Shown here: in pieces, positions 43,768 through 51,805 of the stretch
Position numbering within the stretch: position 1 is the stretch's first letter
Layout of the letters: each line of letters opens with the position of its first letter
Source of the DNA: Bacteroidota bacterium
GTDB lineage: Bacteria; Bacteroidota; Bacteroidia; Bacteroidales; F082
DNA: 64,000 nucleotides
Assembly (NCBI GenBank): GCA_016715945.1
Contig: JADJXJ010000001.1
Location: 620,001-684,000, forward strand
Reading direction: 5' to 3'
Position numbers and translations under genes: made by a program
Notes under the pieces: model-generated
What the model was told of the DNA's origin: nothing
What the model saw: only the letters and a program-made list of their open reading frames with translations
The model's database searches: none

Positions 43768-44823
43768 TTATTTAATGATACTTTCGTTATTGTCATTGTG
43801 AAGTTTTAGGTTTTTAATTACAGTTTCTTTTGAAGTGTTTGCGTAACAATAAGTACATAAATGATTGCATGTATTATACATACCGATGTCCTTACTTATC
43901 ATACATCCACATGCTTTTCTTTGTCCTTTGTCCTTTAATTTTTCAGCAGATAATGACATTTTATCAAATTCATTTCCAAAGAGTGTATTATAATCGGGCA
44001 ATTTTCTGTAATTTAAGTAATATACAAGTTCTTTATCATCTGCAAATATTTTCTTCATCAATTCACCATCAATACAACGGTTGTGAGAAATATTATACTT
44101 ATCTAAATCAATCTCTTCAGCACACGTAGCTAATGAAATTTCCCATCCTTCTTTTTTCCAGTGCTCTTGCATTTTCATTAAACCTTCAGCAATCTCATTC
44201 ATTTGTATTGATGAAGGTTCTGTGCATTTTATTGTCTCTTTATTAAATAGAGAAGTTTCTTTTACAAGATTTCGCTGTACTTTTTGATAACTATTTATAT
44301 CAATAAAGCTAAAGACTAACTTATCAGTAAACCCTTTTAATTGATTTCCAATATTCCAAATTCGTTTTAATATCTCACGTGTTGTTAATTCAGATGTTAA
44401 AATGATTGGGTCAAATCTCCATATTACTTTTTCTTTGCCAATTAATGAACTTAATTCTTTAAAAGTGTTAATGCGTGATGTAAGTGGAGGAATTTTTGGT
44501 TCTAGGTTTTCCTTCTCATAGTCATTAAGTGTATATTGAAAATAATAATGAATACCAAAACTATCAATCTCTTTAAGGTATGGGATTAAGGATTTTGGGT
44601 TTTTTGTCCAGAATACTATAACCTTACAATGTTTGAATGAAACATATAGAGGTTGTTGATTAAAAGGATTATACCAAACAATGTGCTCCTTTTTTATTCG
44701 ATTAATAAGCCATTCAGAAAAAAATGCTGGAATATCAGTTGAACGAGAAGCAGAGATTATTACCGGAGACAGCGATTCTACTTTGTAACCAAAATCATTT
44801 ATTATTTGGACTTTATCGTTCAT
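43768..44823 (-). CDS. DUF1848 family protein, radical-SAM-like
   Basis: 351 residues. The N-terminal SASRSTDIPAFFSEWLINRI and KVIVFWTKNPKSLIPYL are the signature of DUF1848. The C-terminus carries ACGCMISKDIG (C305, C307) and CNHLCTYCYAN, in which C319, C323 and C326 form CxxxCxxC, the cluster motif of radical-SAM enzymes such as spore photoproduct lyase, although at the opposite end from usual. It probably binds a [4Fe-4S] cluster; the substrate is unknown. It is the last of four genes: its ATG shares one base with the preceding stop (TAATG). AT-rich composition sets it apart from the chromosome. Confidence 0.88.
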   Translation of the reverse strand: MNDKVQIINDFGYKVESLSPVIISASRSTDIPAFFSEWLINRIKKEHIVWYNPFNQQPLYVSFKHCKVIVFWTKNPKSLIPYLKEIDSFGIHYYFQYTLNDYEKENLEPKIPPLTSRINTFKELSSLIGKEKVIWRFDPIILTSELTTREILKRIWNIGNQLKGFTDKLVFSFIDINSYQKVQRNLVKETSLFNKETIKCTEPSSIQMNEIAEGLMKMQEHWKKEGWEISLATCAEEIDLDKYNISHNRCIDGELMKKIFADDKELVYYLNYRKLPDYNTLFGNEFDKMSLSAEKLKDKGQRKACGCMISKDIGMYNTCNHLCTYCYANTSKETVIKNLKLHNDNNESIIK

Positions 44824-46937
44824 TATCTTAGATATAATTCTCTTAATTTTCGAACTATGGTTTCAACTTCCAATTGATTTGCATATTTTTTCTTTACAAT
44901 GTAGCGTTCAAATGAATCAATTACAGATTTATTGTCTCTAAGAGCTTTAGCATAATATTGAGAGGAGCTTCCTTTTTTGTACTCTTCTTGAAACCAATCT
45001 AAGTCTGTTTTAAAAGTTTTCTTTAGCTTTTTAGGTATCAGCGTTTCAATGAGATAATACACACTTGAATCACTATAAAAATCCTTTCCGATATCTGGTT
45101 TCATTTCATCGAACAATGAGGTTTCTATTTGAATTGTCTTTGATGTTTCAGGTTTATAATCCAAGGCCTCTTTGATTTTTTCTACAGCTTTTTTACCAAT
45201 GCCTCTTATTTTACTGACAGAAATAAAAAAATTCTCATTAATAACTTTATGATTCTTTTCATATAATTCTGAGATACTATTGAGTTGTTCAGGTTTCAAC
45301 TTACAACCTTTAAGTTTTCTTATTAAATCTGAATCATCTGACTTTAATGTAATTTGTTGATTATCTTCTTTGGGAATAGTAGGTTGGGGTTCTAAGAGTT
45401 TTGGTTTATCTAATTGTTTCTTAATTTCAGGCCTTTCTAGATTACCTTCCAATTCAATAGAATGTAATTGTTTAAAAATATGTTTGTAAACGCGTGATAT
45501 ATATTCAAGGTCATTTGATTCGAACAATTCATTTGTCAATGTTTTTGGCATATTGGCAAACCCAAAAATAATTCCCCAAAGACTGAAAGCAATACGAAAA
45601 TCGCCTATTTCATTTGCAATTAGATAATCTTCTAATTTATCAATGTCTGATTCACCCTTTTGACAAAAAGCTGCAAAAGATTCAAGTGTAAGATTATTAA
45701 CTGATTTTAACTCAAAAGCCGAGTATTCATTTAAGTTTCTTAACAATCCGTTAATGTATTGCTGCCAAGGGCTGCCATTCCATTGCTCTTGTAATTCATC
45801 TTTGAAAACCTTTCCCCCTGATTTGGCAAATTCATAACGTGATTGAATAAATTCATCACCACTATATGCTTCTTCTAAATACTCATTAAATAATTTTGTT
45901 AAAAATTCTTTTTGACCAGGGATGTTAATAATTCTGTTGTTTTGAATTATAGGCAAAGAAGCTGGGTCAGTTAACTCTCTTTTTTGTTTATTTTCAATAG
46001 TTAATAATATATTATCAAGGTTTTGTGTGTAATTATTGAATGCAAGGTCTTTATCTTTTGAAGATGCATAAAAAGGGGAGATTTGAAGTTTTGAAAAGTT
46101 ATTTTGACGTACCCAGCTTTCCCAAAGATTTTCTTGTGTTAAAATGGAATAAAAATCACATTGGTATTCTGCTGATTTTTCTTTTATTATAAGATAGATG
46201 AATATCTTTTGTAGTCTTTCGTTAATAGATTTATAAAGTGCTCGTAATTGTTCTTCCTGAGCATAAGTTGCCTTCCCATCAGGACTTGTAATGATAGCCG
46301 ATAGAGTGTTTTTTAAGATTCGAACAAGCTTTTTTAGAGAAACAACATCAGAGGAAAGAATTCTGTTTGAAGCTATAAGATATCCATATAACAGTCCTTT
46401 TAGCTTATTAATTCTGCGGTCTTTTGATATGAAGGATGAAATATCGTTTCTTGAATCTTCTAACTCTGTTTTGGTCCAATTAAAACTTTTTGGAAACTTT
46501 TCAGATTCGAAAATTGTAAGGCAGTTTTTATAAAGCGGAACCATTTTGGTTTCGATTGCCGGCTCAGATTTTGAAATAGTACTAATTAGTTCTTTATTAT
46601 TTCGGAAAATGAATCTTGTAGTAAAAGGATTTAGGTAAATAGTTTCGTCAGCAAAATAATTTCCATTGTTTTCTTTTATTATATCTTCATTTACATATCT
46701 CGAATCAATCTCAATAACCATTGGGTAATTTTCTAATTCATTATCAGATATTTCAAACACAGGGAATTCGTTATAAATAAGAATTCGATTATTAAGAGGG
46801 TTCGGTCCCACTTTCTCAAAACGTTTATAACCAAAACCACGCTGTAAATAAAAACTTGCAGGCGATATTGATTCGCTCGAAATTATATTATTAAAATTGA
46901 GCGATGATGTTGGTATATATAATTTTTCTGGTATCAT
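44823..46937 (-). CDS. Unrecognised 704-residue protein with a helix-hairpin-helix motif
   Basis: I do not recognise the family. The protein is soluble, with no signal or membrane segment. Residues 1-130 are mostly beta-like and contain aromatic stretches; 150-500 look helical (for example KSINERLQKIFIYLIIKEKSAEY). A linker rich in P, K and E lies at about 505-530. Residues 571-592 (FISVSKIRGIGKKAVEKIKEAL) form a helix-hairpin-helix with the GIG turn, typical of non-specific DNA binding or of helicase and nuclease accessory domains. The C-terminus is basic and helical. The gene overlaps the helicase gene by ATGA and the DUF1848 gene by one base, so these three are almost certainly made together. 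A DNA-handling scaffold is an inference. Confidence 0.8.
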   Translation of the reverse strand: MIPEKLYIPTSSLNFNNIISSESISPASFYLQRGFGYKRFEKVGPNPLNNRILIYNEFPVFEISDNELENYPMVIEIDSRYVNEDIIKENNGNYFADETIYLNPFTTRFIFRNNKELISTISKSEPAIETKMVPLYKNCLTIFESEKFPKSFNWTKTELEDSRNDISSFISKDRRINKLKGLLYGYLIASNRILSSDVVSLKKLVRILKNTLSAIITSPDGKATYAQEEQLRALYKSINERLQKIFIYLIIKEKSAEYQCDFYSILTQENLWESWVRQNNFSKLQISPFYASSKDKDLAFNNYTQNLDNILLTIENKQKRELTDPASLPIIQNNRIINIPGQKEFLTKLFNEYLEEAYSGDEFIQSRYEFAKSGGKVFKDELQEQWNGSPWQQYINGLLRNLNEYSAFELKSVNNLTLESFAAFCQKGESDIDKLEDYLIANEIGDFRIAFSLWGIIFGFANMPKTLTNELFESNDLEYISRVYKHIFKQLHSIELEGNLERPEIKKQLDKPKLLEPQPTIPKEDNQQITLKSDDSDLIRKLKGCKLKPEQLNSISELYEKNHKVINENFFISVSKIRGIGKKAVEKIKEALDYKPETSKTIQIETSLFDEMKPDIGKDFYSDSSVYYLIETLIPKKLKKTFKTDLDWFQEEYKKGSSSQYYAKALRDNKSVIDSFERYIVKKKYANQLEVETIVRKLRELYLR

Positions 46938-47992
46938 AATAATTCAGTATCAGAAGTTAAACTTGTTTCATACAAATCCTTAGGAACAGGATCAAAAAAA
47001 TTTGACAAATTGCCAGAGTGCATAATATACAATGACTGATAAGTGCGAGTCAGAGCAACATAAAGTGGATTTCTGTCATCTTCACCTGAACAAGTGCATT
47101 CAGGAATAAAAACCGCTTCAAATTGAAGTCCTTTTGAGCTGTGATAGGTCATAATTTTTGGATTGTCCGAGTTAAAATTTAAATCAATATCTTCTCTAAC
47201 TTTAGCTTCAACATTTAATCTCTTATTTTTTAAATAATTGGCTGCTCTTTCAACAAGGGGATTGTTTCTTAATAAAATGCCAACATCAACAAAATTTCTA
47301 TTTTTAATGATTTCAGCAATAACATCAAGTTGTTTTTCAAATGTTGGATAATAAAGAATCTTAGGTTTTTCTGTACCTTCATTCTTGCAACGAATTTCTA
47401 AACTGTCTTTTTGAATATTAATATACTCTGCAATTCGTGCAACTTTCTTGGGTAATCTGTGATTGAATACTAATTGCTCCAAAGGAAAGCTTGTAATGTA
47501 GGCAATCTCTTCCATAGTAACTGTTTTTCTCCCTTCAATAAATTCATATAGCTGCTGTGCGGAATCCCCATAAAGTAGCAATGCCTTTTTGGCCTTATTT
47601 TTAAACAGAAGGATATCTTCCCTGGTAAAATCTTGAGCTTCATCTACAATAATATAGTCATAACTTCCTTTTCTCCAATCTCCTTTTTCCCACTTACCAT
47701 TATTCTTACTCCAAAAAAAGCATTTATTATAAGTATCAACATTACCTAATTTAATACCTATTTGAGTAATCCCATCTGACATATATTGCTTAAGAGCATT
47801 TGTGAAAACAATAAACAAATATGAGCCTTTATTCTCATCTTGTATTTGCTTGGCTTTCCAAAGCGCAAGAATAGATTTTCCACTTCCAGCACAACCACTA
47901 ACAATTAGTGAATTATCTGTTCTTTTATTTATGACCTTTACTTGATATTCATCAAGTTCAGAGTCTTTTACGTAAAAACTTCTTCTCGGCAT
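46934..47992 (-). CDS. Short UvrD-like SF1 helicase/ATPase
   Basis: 352 residues. Motif I is GCAGSGKS (33-40) and motif II is DEAQD (117-121); GDSAQQLYE (from 142) is motif III, TYHSSKGLQFEAVFIP is motif V and LYVALTRTYQSLYI is motif VI. All key motifs are there, but at 352 residues it is about half the length of UvrD or Rep and lacks room for full 1B and 2B domains. The missing parts may be supplied by the HhH protein next door, whose start codon overlaps this gene's stop. It likely unwinds or translocates on DNA or RNA. Confidence 0.88.
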   Translation of the reverse strand: MPRRSFYVKDSELDEYQVKVINKRTDNSLIVSGCAGSGKSILALWKAKQIQDENKGSYLFIVFTNALKQYMSDGITQIGIKLGNVDTYNKCFFWSKNNGKWEKGDWRKGSYDYIIVDEAQDFTREDILLFKNKAKKALLLYGDSAQQLYEFIEGRKTVTMEEIAYITSFPLEQLVFNHRLPKKVARIAEYINIQKDSLEIRCKNEGTEKPKILYYPTFEKQLDVIAEIIKNRNFVDVGILLRNNPLVERAANYLKNKRLNVEAKVREDIDLNFNSDNPKIMTYHSSKGLQFEAVFIPECTCSGEDDRNPLYVALTRTYQSLYIMHSGNLSNFFDPVPKDLYETSLTSDTELL

Positions 47993-48007
47993 AATTCTTT
48001 GTTTTTA

Positions 48008-49315
48008 TTATAGTATTACGTTTTGGTTATAAGGACTTAACATAAAGGCATCCACGGTCATCTCTCCATTTTCTGTAAAAGGACAGATGTTTTCTTTGTT
48101 GATTAATTGCCTTGATTTTTTTACTGTAGAATTTATTATTTCTTGTTGTAATTGTTGTGAAACAATCATCCTGTAAGCAACTTTGCTTTTATCATTTGAT
48201 TGTTTCGAATGCGTAACAAAAAAAGTTTTTTGATGAAAACAGTCACAAAAACAATCTCCGCTATGAACACCGCATTGTATTGGTATAAGCGTAGAGTATC
48301 TCTTTAATTCTCTTAAAGCTTGATTTACCTGACTATTCATTAGAATAGGATTATATGTTGCATGGTTAGATTTTGTAGTTACATCTAATAGCAAACATAC
48401 ACCATTATCTGAAAGTAATGGTAAGAACTTTTTTACGAAATCGTAATAAGAATTAACCAATCTCCCTTTTCCCATTGAAACAATCTCATTGATAAATTTG
48501 AAAGAAAGAATGAAATCAAAGGATTGTTTGATGTCGTTGACAATCTGGAATTCAGCAATATTGCTAAATACAATTTGTATTGTAATAAGGTTGATTTTTT
48601 TTGATGATTGATTTTTAATTCGGTTTATGATTTGTTCAAGAATGGTCAATGTTTCATTATTGCCATCAATTGCGAAAATAGTGACTTCCGAAACATTTTG
48701 CAGATGCTTTTGTATTGCTGTAATTAATCCGATTATATCGCCACCAGTACCACAACCAACAGATAAGATATTTAGATTTTTAGACGCAGCAGTAGCTTTC
48801 TGATATCCATTATTTTCAAATAAATTATCAAATATGCAGAATGATTCGGCATAACTTCTAGGAAAATAGGTTCCCAAATACTTTCTTATTTCTTCTCCAG
48901 TCAAATCAAGGTTATACTCAAATCGCTGAAAATCTGGTGCGTATATAGCTTTTAACTGATTGAAAATAAAGTCATCAATGTATGCAGGTAGCCTTGTATC
49001 TGTTTTTAAATACTCAATTTTCTCATCTTCAATTTTGTATTTTTCCTTAACAGATGAACTGTCAGGTTCAATAATTCTTTCTCCTTCAAACCAGTATAAA
49101 TATTTTCCGTTTTCAAAAATAGCTTTCCCAATAAATACTTGCAGTCTTTGTTTTAATGAAATGTCATGGCAACAAACAATGAACTTATGTGTGAGTTGAA
49201 TGTCTTTTGTCCATTTCGGCAATGTATCAAGACAACAGTCAAACACTTCAAAAGAAACAGTTAGTCTTAATGAATTAAATATTTCTTCAATATGTTTAAT
49301 CAAGTCACTTTTCAT
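48008..49315 (-). CDS. SAM-dependent methyltransferase-like protein with a Cys/His cluster
   Basis: 435 residues. An N-terminal domain of about 170 residues of unknown type precedes a class I methyltransferase fold with NILSVGCGTGGDIIGLI (182-198, motif I) and FAIDGNNETLTIL (motif II acidic residue). DFILSFKFINEI occupies the motif IV place, without NPPY or DPPY, so DNA-adenine specificity is not indicated. At 348-361, CGVHSGDCFCDCFH is a Cys/His cluster that recalls the Rsm22-type rRNA methyltransferase-like family, in which such cysteines bind an iron-sulfur cluster. It is the first gene of the AT-rich operon, 15 bases before the helicase. RNA, DNA or another substrate is possible. Confidence 0.82.
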   Translation of the reverse strand: MKSDLIKHIEEIFNSLRLTVSFEVFDCCLDTLPKWTKDIQLTHKFIVCCHDISLKQRLQVFIGKAIFENGKYLYWFEGERIIEPDSSSVKEKYKIEDEKIEYLKTDTRLPAYIDDFIFNQLKAIYAPDFQRFEYNLDLTGEEIRKYLGTYFPRSYAESFCIFDNLFENNGYQKATAASKNLNILSVGCGTGGDIIGLITAIQKHLQNVSEVTIFAIDGNNETLTILEQIINRIKNQSSKKINLITIQIVFSNIAEFQIVNDIKQSFDFILSFKFINEIVSMGKGRLVNSYYDFVKKFLPLLSDNGVCLLLDVTTKSNHATYNPILMNSQVNQALRELKRYSTLIPIQCGVHSGDCFCDCFHQKTFFVTHSKQSNDKSKVAYRMIVSQQLQQEIINSTVKKSRQLINKENICPFTENGEMTVDAFMLSPYNQNVIL

Positions 49316-49640
49316 TGTTTTGATGTCTTTTCACGCCTGACACACAACTCGTTTATAAGTATGACAAAATCATCCTTATACCACCACAAATGGGTGTATT
49401 TGTATGACTACTCCAGGTTTTCTCATGGTGAACAGGCATAAGGCTGTAAGAATAACCTGACATTGCCTGCACTTTTAATACGATGCTCCCTGAGTTCCTC
49501 ATGCTGGTTTGGTAATATATACCTCCCAAAGTTAAAATTTTCTCCATAATCCCCCAACATAATGTTAACAAATCATAATAAGCTTTCGTTATACTCTTTG
49601 TATCAATCATATGCCGACTCGAATACGCTCTAACCCCCCA
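49316..49640. other. Non-coding gap upstream of the methyltransferase-like gene
   Basis: AT-rich to about 49600. An open frame on the minus strand (49353-49658) has no protein-like features and is rejected. No TAnnTTTG element was found close to the 49315 start, so the promoter of the operon is not identified. Confidence 0.5.
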
Positions 49641-49679
49641 AACATAACCTCCACCCACGACAAAATCTGTCGCAACCTA

Positions 49680-50232
49680 AATTTTTCCCCTCGCCAAAGT
49701 CGCTCAAGTCGCCCTCTCGTCGCCACCGAGACACAGCCTCGCCCAGTCTCCCCTTCGCCCAGTCTCCCCCTCGCCCAGTCTCCCCCTCGCCAAAGTCGCT
49801 CAAGTCTCCCTCTCGTCTGCTCCTATCGTCGCCACCGAGACACAGCCTCGCCCAGTCTCCCCTTCGCCAAAGTCGCTCAAGTCTCCCTCTCGTCTGCTCC
49901 TATCGTCGCCACCGAGACACAGCCTCGCCAAGTCTCCCCCTCGCCAAAGTCGCTCAAGTCGCCCTCTCGTCTGCTCCTATCGTCGCCACCGAGACACAGC
50001 CTCGCCCAGTCTCCCCTTCGCCCAGTCTCCCCCTCGCCAAGTCTCCCCCTCGCCAAAGTCGCTCAAGTCTCCCTCTCGTCTGCTCCTATCTTCGCCACCG
50101 AGACACAGCCTCGCCCAGTCTCCCCTTCGCCCAGTCTCCCCCTCGCCAAGTCTCCCCCTCGCCCCCTCGCCAAGTCTCCCCCTCGCCAAAGCCGCCCCCT
50201 CGCCCAGTCTCCCCTCGCCCAAGTCGTCTGAC
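49680..50232. repeat. Nested low-complexity tandem repeat, about 550 bp
   Basis: Built from 15-16 bp units of the type CTCGCCCAGTCTCCCC and CTCGCCAAGTCTCCCC, grouped into larger units marked by CGCCACCGAGACACAGCCTC at 49721, 49829, 49907, 49984 and 50093 (spacings 108, 78, 77 and 109). Strong strand bias: the plus strand is C/T-rich. It lies at the border of the AT-rich island and the mutagenesis module. Open frames crossing it are artefacts of the repeat. Confidence 0.9.
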
Positions 50233-50289
50233 AAGGTATTAGGTGCGTTGGAAGGGAAGTGGATCGCAGACTTTGGTCTCGCGGCTTTT

Positions 50290-51138
50290 TCAAATGTTCA
50301 GCTTAAGCTGGATAGCTTTAACTTCCTGACGCAACTGGCTGATTTGCTCTTCAATTGGTGTGGGTGTGTTGGGTGGATGGGGCATCTGGCTGGCGATGTA
50401 GTGGACGAATTTCCAGACTTCGCGCACCTGGCTGATGTGCAGTTCGTAGGGTTTGTATTCGGGATTGAGCGAATGCAGGATGAGTATGCCCTGGTCGGCG
50501 ATGCGGTTTTCGACAATTTTAAAGACGATACCTTCTTCGCGGGTAAGGATGATGTAGGGCTGATGGTTTCGGATCTGGTGCCAGTCGACCACATATTCGC
50601 CTGTGACAAACGATTTGTCGGGAATGGGCAGCATGGAGTCGCCACTGATCTGGAAGGTGCGGTATTTTTTGTTGCGCGAGAGGAAGGGCAGGTTGAATGC
50701 AGGCAACACCTTAATATACTCAGGGTCGGCATAACCGTTGGTGTAGCCGGCTTTGGCTTTTTCGTCCACCAGCTCCACGTTTTCGTTGTTTTGTTTGTCC
50801 ACAGTGGTGGCCAGCACCCTTAGCTGGCTGCCTTTGACGTACACATCGTATCCGCGTTCGAGCTGGCGCAGATGCAGCTCGCTCAATGCCCGGAGATCGA
50901 CCTGAAGCATGGTGTCGATGGCGATGTTAAAAAACTTGCCAAAAGCAACAAGGGCTTCCAGCGAGGGTTCGGCCAGCTGGTTCTCGTAATTGCTCAAGGT
51001 GCTTCGCGGCATGCCCAGGGCAAGCGCCAGCTCGTCCTGGGTGAGGCCACGGCGTTTGCGCAGCAGACGAAGGTTGGTGCTAAAACAGGTCTGACCCTGA
51101 GGCTTTTGTGCTTCTGCCGAAACTCTTTTCCTGCCCAT
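50290..51138 (-). CDS. XRE-family regulator with S24 (LexA/CI-like) domain
   Basis: 282 residues. The N-terminal helix-turn-helix is LRLLRKRRGLTQDELALALGMPRSTLSNYE. The C-terminal S24 domain shows ISGDSMLPIPD, with the nucleophilic Ser in GDSM, and FKIVE in the place of the catalytic Lys. The Ala-Gly cleavage bond is not obvious (KAGYTNGYA near residue 132 is a candidate). A DNA-damage-responsive repressor of the divergent dinB-dnaE2 genes is the natural reading, since Bacteroidota often keep such a pair under S24 regulators. The C-terminus is a short coiled coil (ISQLRQEVKAIQLKLNI). Confidence 0.9.
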   Translation of the reverse strand: MGRKRVSAEAQKPQGQTCFSTNLRLLRKRRGLTQDELALALGMPRSTLSNYENQLAEPSLEALVAFGKFFNIAIDTMLQVDLRALSELHLRQLERGYDVYVKGSQLRVLATTVDKQNNENVELVDEKAKAGYTNGYADPEYIKVLPAFNLPFLSRNKKYRTFQISGDSMLPIPDKSFVTGEYVVDWHQIRNHQPYIILTREEGIVFKIVENRIADQGILILHSLNPEYKPYELHISQVREVWKFVHYIASQMPHPPNTPTPIEEQISQLRQEVKAIQLKLNI

Positions 51139-51155
51139 GACAAAAAATATTTTTC

Positions 51156-51163
51156 CAAAGATA
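51156..51163 (-). promoter_or_regulatory. -7 element for the XRE-S24 gene
   Basis: Minus-strand TATCTTTG, 17 bases before the ATG at 51138. It adjoins the candidate operator. Confidence 0.5.
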
Positions 51164-51172
51164 CATCAATCC

Positions 51173-51223
51173 AATCAAAAATGATTAAATTTTAGTCGGA
51201 AAATTTGATTAAAAAATAATCAT
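51173..51223. promoter_or_regulatory. Candidate operator with four TGATT half-sites
   Basis: AATCA (51173), TGATT (51182), TGATT (51206) and AATCA (51218) give two dyads: AATCA-4-TGATT and TGATT-7-AATCA. A longer imperfect dyad, ATTAAATTTT to AAAATTTGAT, spans the middle. It sits where the XRE-S24 protein could control its own promoter. The binding is inferred from layout only. Confidence 0.45.
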
Positions 51224-51313
51224 GGACGGAACTAATCGGGTGTATTCGGTGATGTTGGGTTTTTGCATGGGTTCGGAGCTGTTGGTTAGCCCGTTGGCTG
51301 AGCCGGGGCCGAC

Positions 51314-51484
51314 TCATGCGTTCTCCATGGCATCGATGCGTTTGAGCAGCTCTTGTGCTTCGGCAAAAAGGCGGTCCGACTCGGCACGGTTTACTGTGGA
51401 GAGGGCATGCGATTGTTTGAGGAGCTTCTCGTACTGCGCGTACAGCTTGTCTTTTTCAGATTTCTTGCGGAATAGTCCAAACAT
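51314..51484 (-). CDS. Small Lacal_2735-family protein
   Basis: 56 residues from ATG 51484. The sequence MFGLFRKKSEKDKLYAQYEKLLKQS and the rest form one long charged helical hairpin typical of the Lacal_2735 family of Bacteroidota. The upstream extension of the open frame uses no supported start. Function unknown. It lies between the regulator and dinB, on the regulator's strand. Confidence 0.75.
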   Translation of the reverse strand: MFGLFRKKSEKDKLYAQYEKLLKQSHALSTVNRAESDRLFAEAQELLKRIDAMENA

Positions 51485-51611
51485 GGCGATAGCGTTTTTT
51501 AGTGTTTGCAGTGCTTTTAAAACAACAGAAAATAAACGTGTTATGTTCAGGGATTGTTCACGGCTTTCGGATAAGGAAACAAGGATTCTCATGACCAGGG
51601 TAACGATCCGA

Positions 51612-51715
51612 CTCACCGTTCAGAATTCATGATTCATGATTCAAAATTCAAAATTCGCAGCTCACCGTTCAGAATTCATGATTCATGATTCAAAATTCAA
51701 AATTCGCAGCTCACC
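51612..51715. repeat. 49-bp direct duplication upstream of dinB
   Basis: The segment CTCACCGTTCAG...AAAATTCGCAG is present twice (51612-51660 and 51661-51709), followed by the start of a third copy. Internally it is made of ATTCATG and AAAATTC heptamers. Confidence 0.9.
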
Positions 51716-51716
51716 A

Positions 51717-51790
<74 letters not shown>

Positions 51791-51805
51791 CACCACTAAA
51801 AAGCT

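Noticed and set aside
49353..49658. Possible 101-residue gene upstream of the methyltransferase-like gene
   Set aside because: No conserved features, no ribosome site, and part of it runs toward the repeat region.
49611..50231. 206-codon frame rich in S, P and R
   Set aside because: It lies wholly in the tandem repeat; its repetition of SLPLAKVAQV-type text simply follows the DNA repeat.
49680..50232. Possible CRISPR array with CGCCACCGAGACACAGCCTC repeats
   Set aside because: The sequence between repeats is itself repetitive and spacing is 77-109 bp.
49000..50290. Right-hand attachment copy of the tRNA-Asp 3' end
   Set aside because: No CCGTCCGGTCCG-like sequence was found in this stretch, so the island's right end stays undefined.
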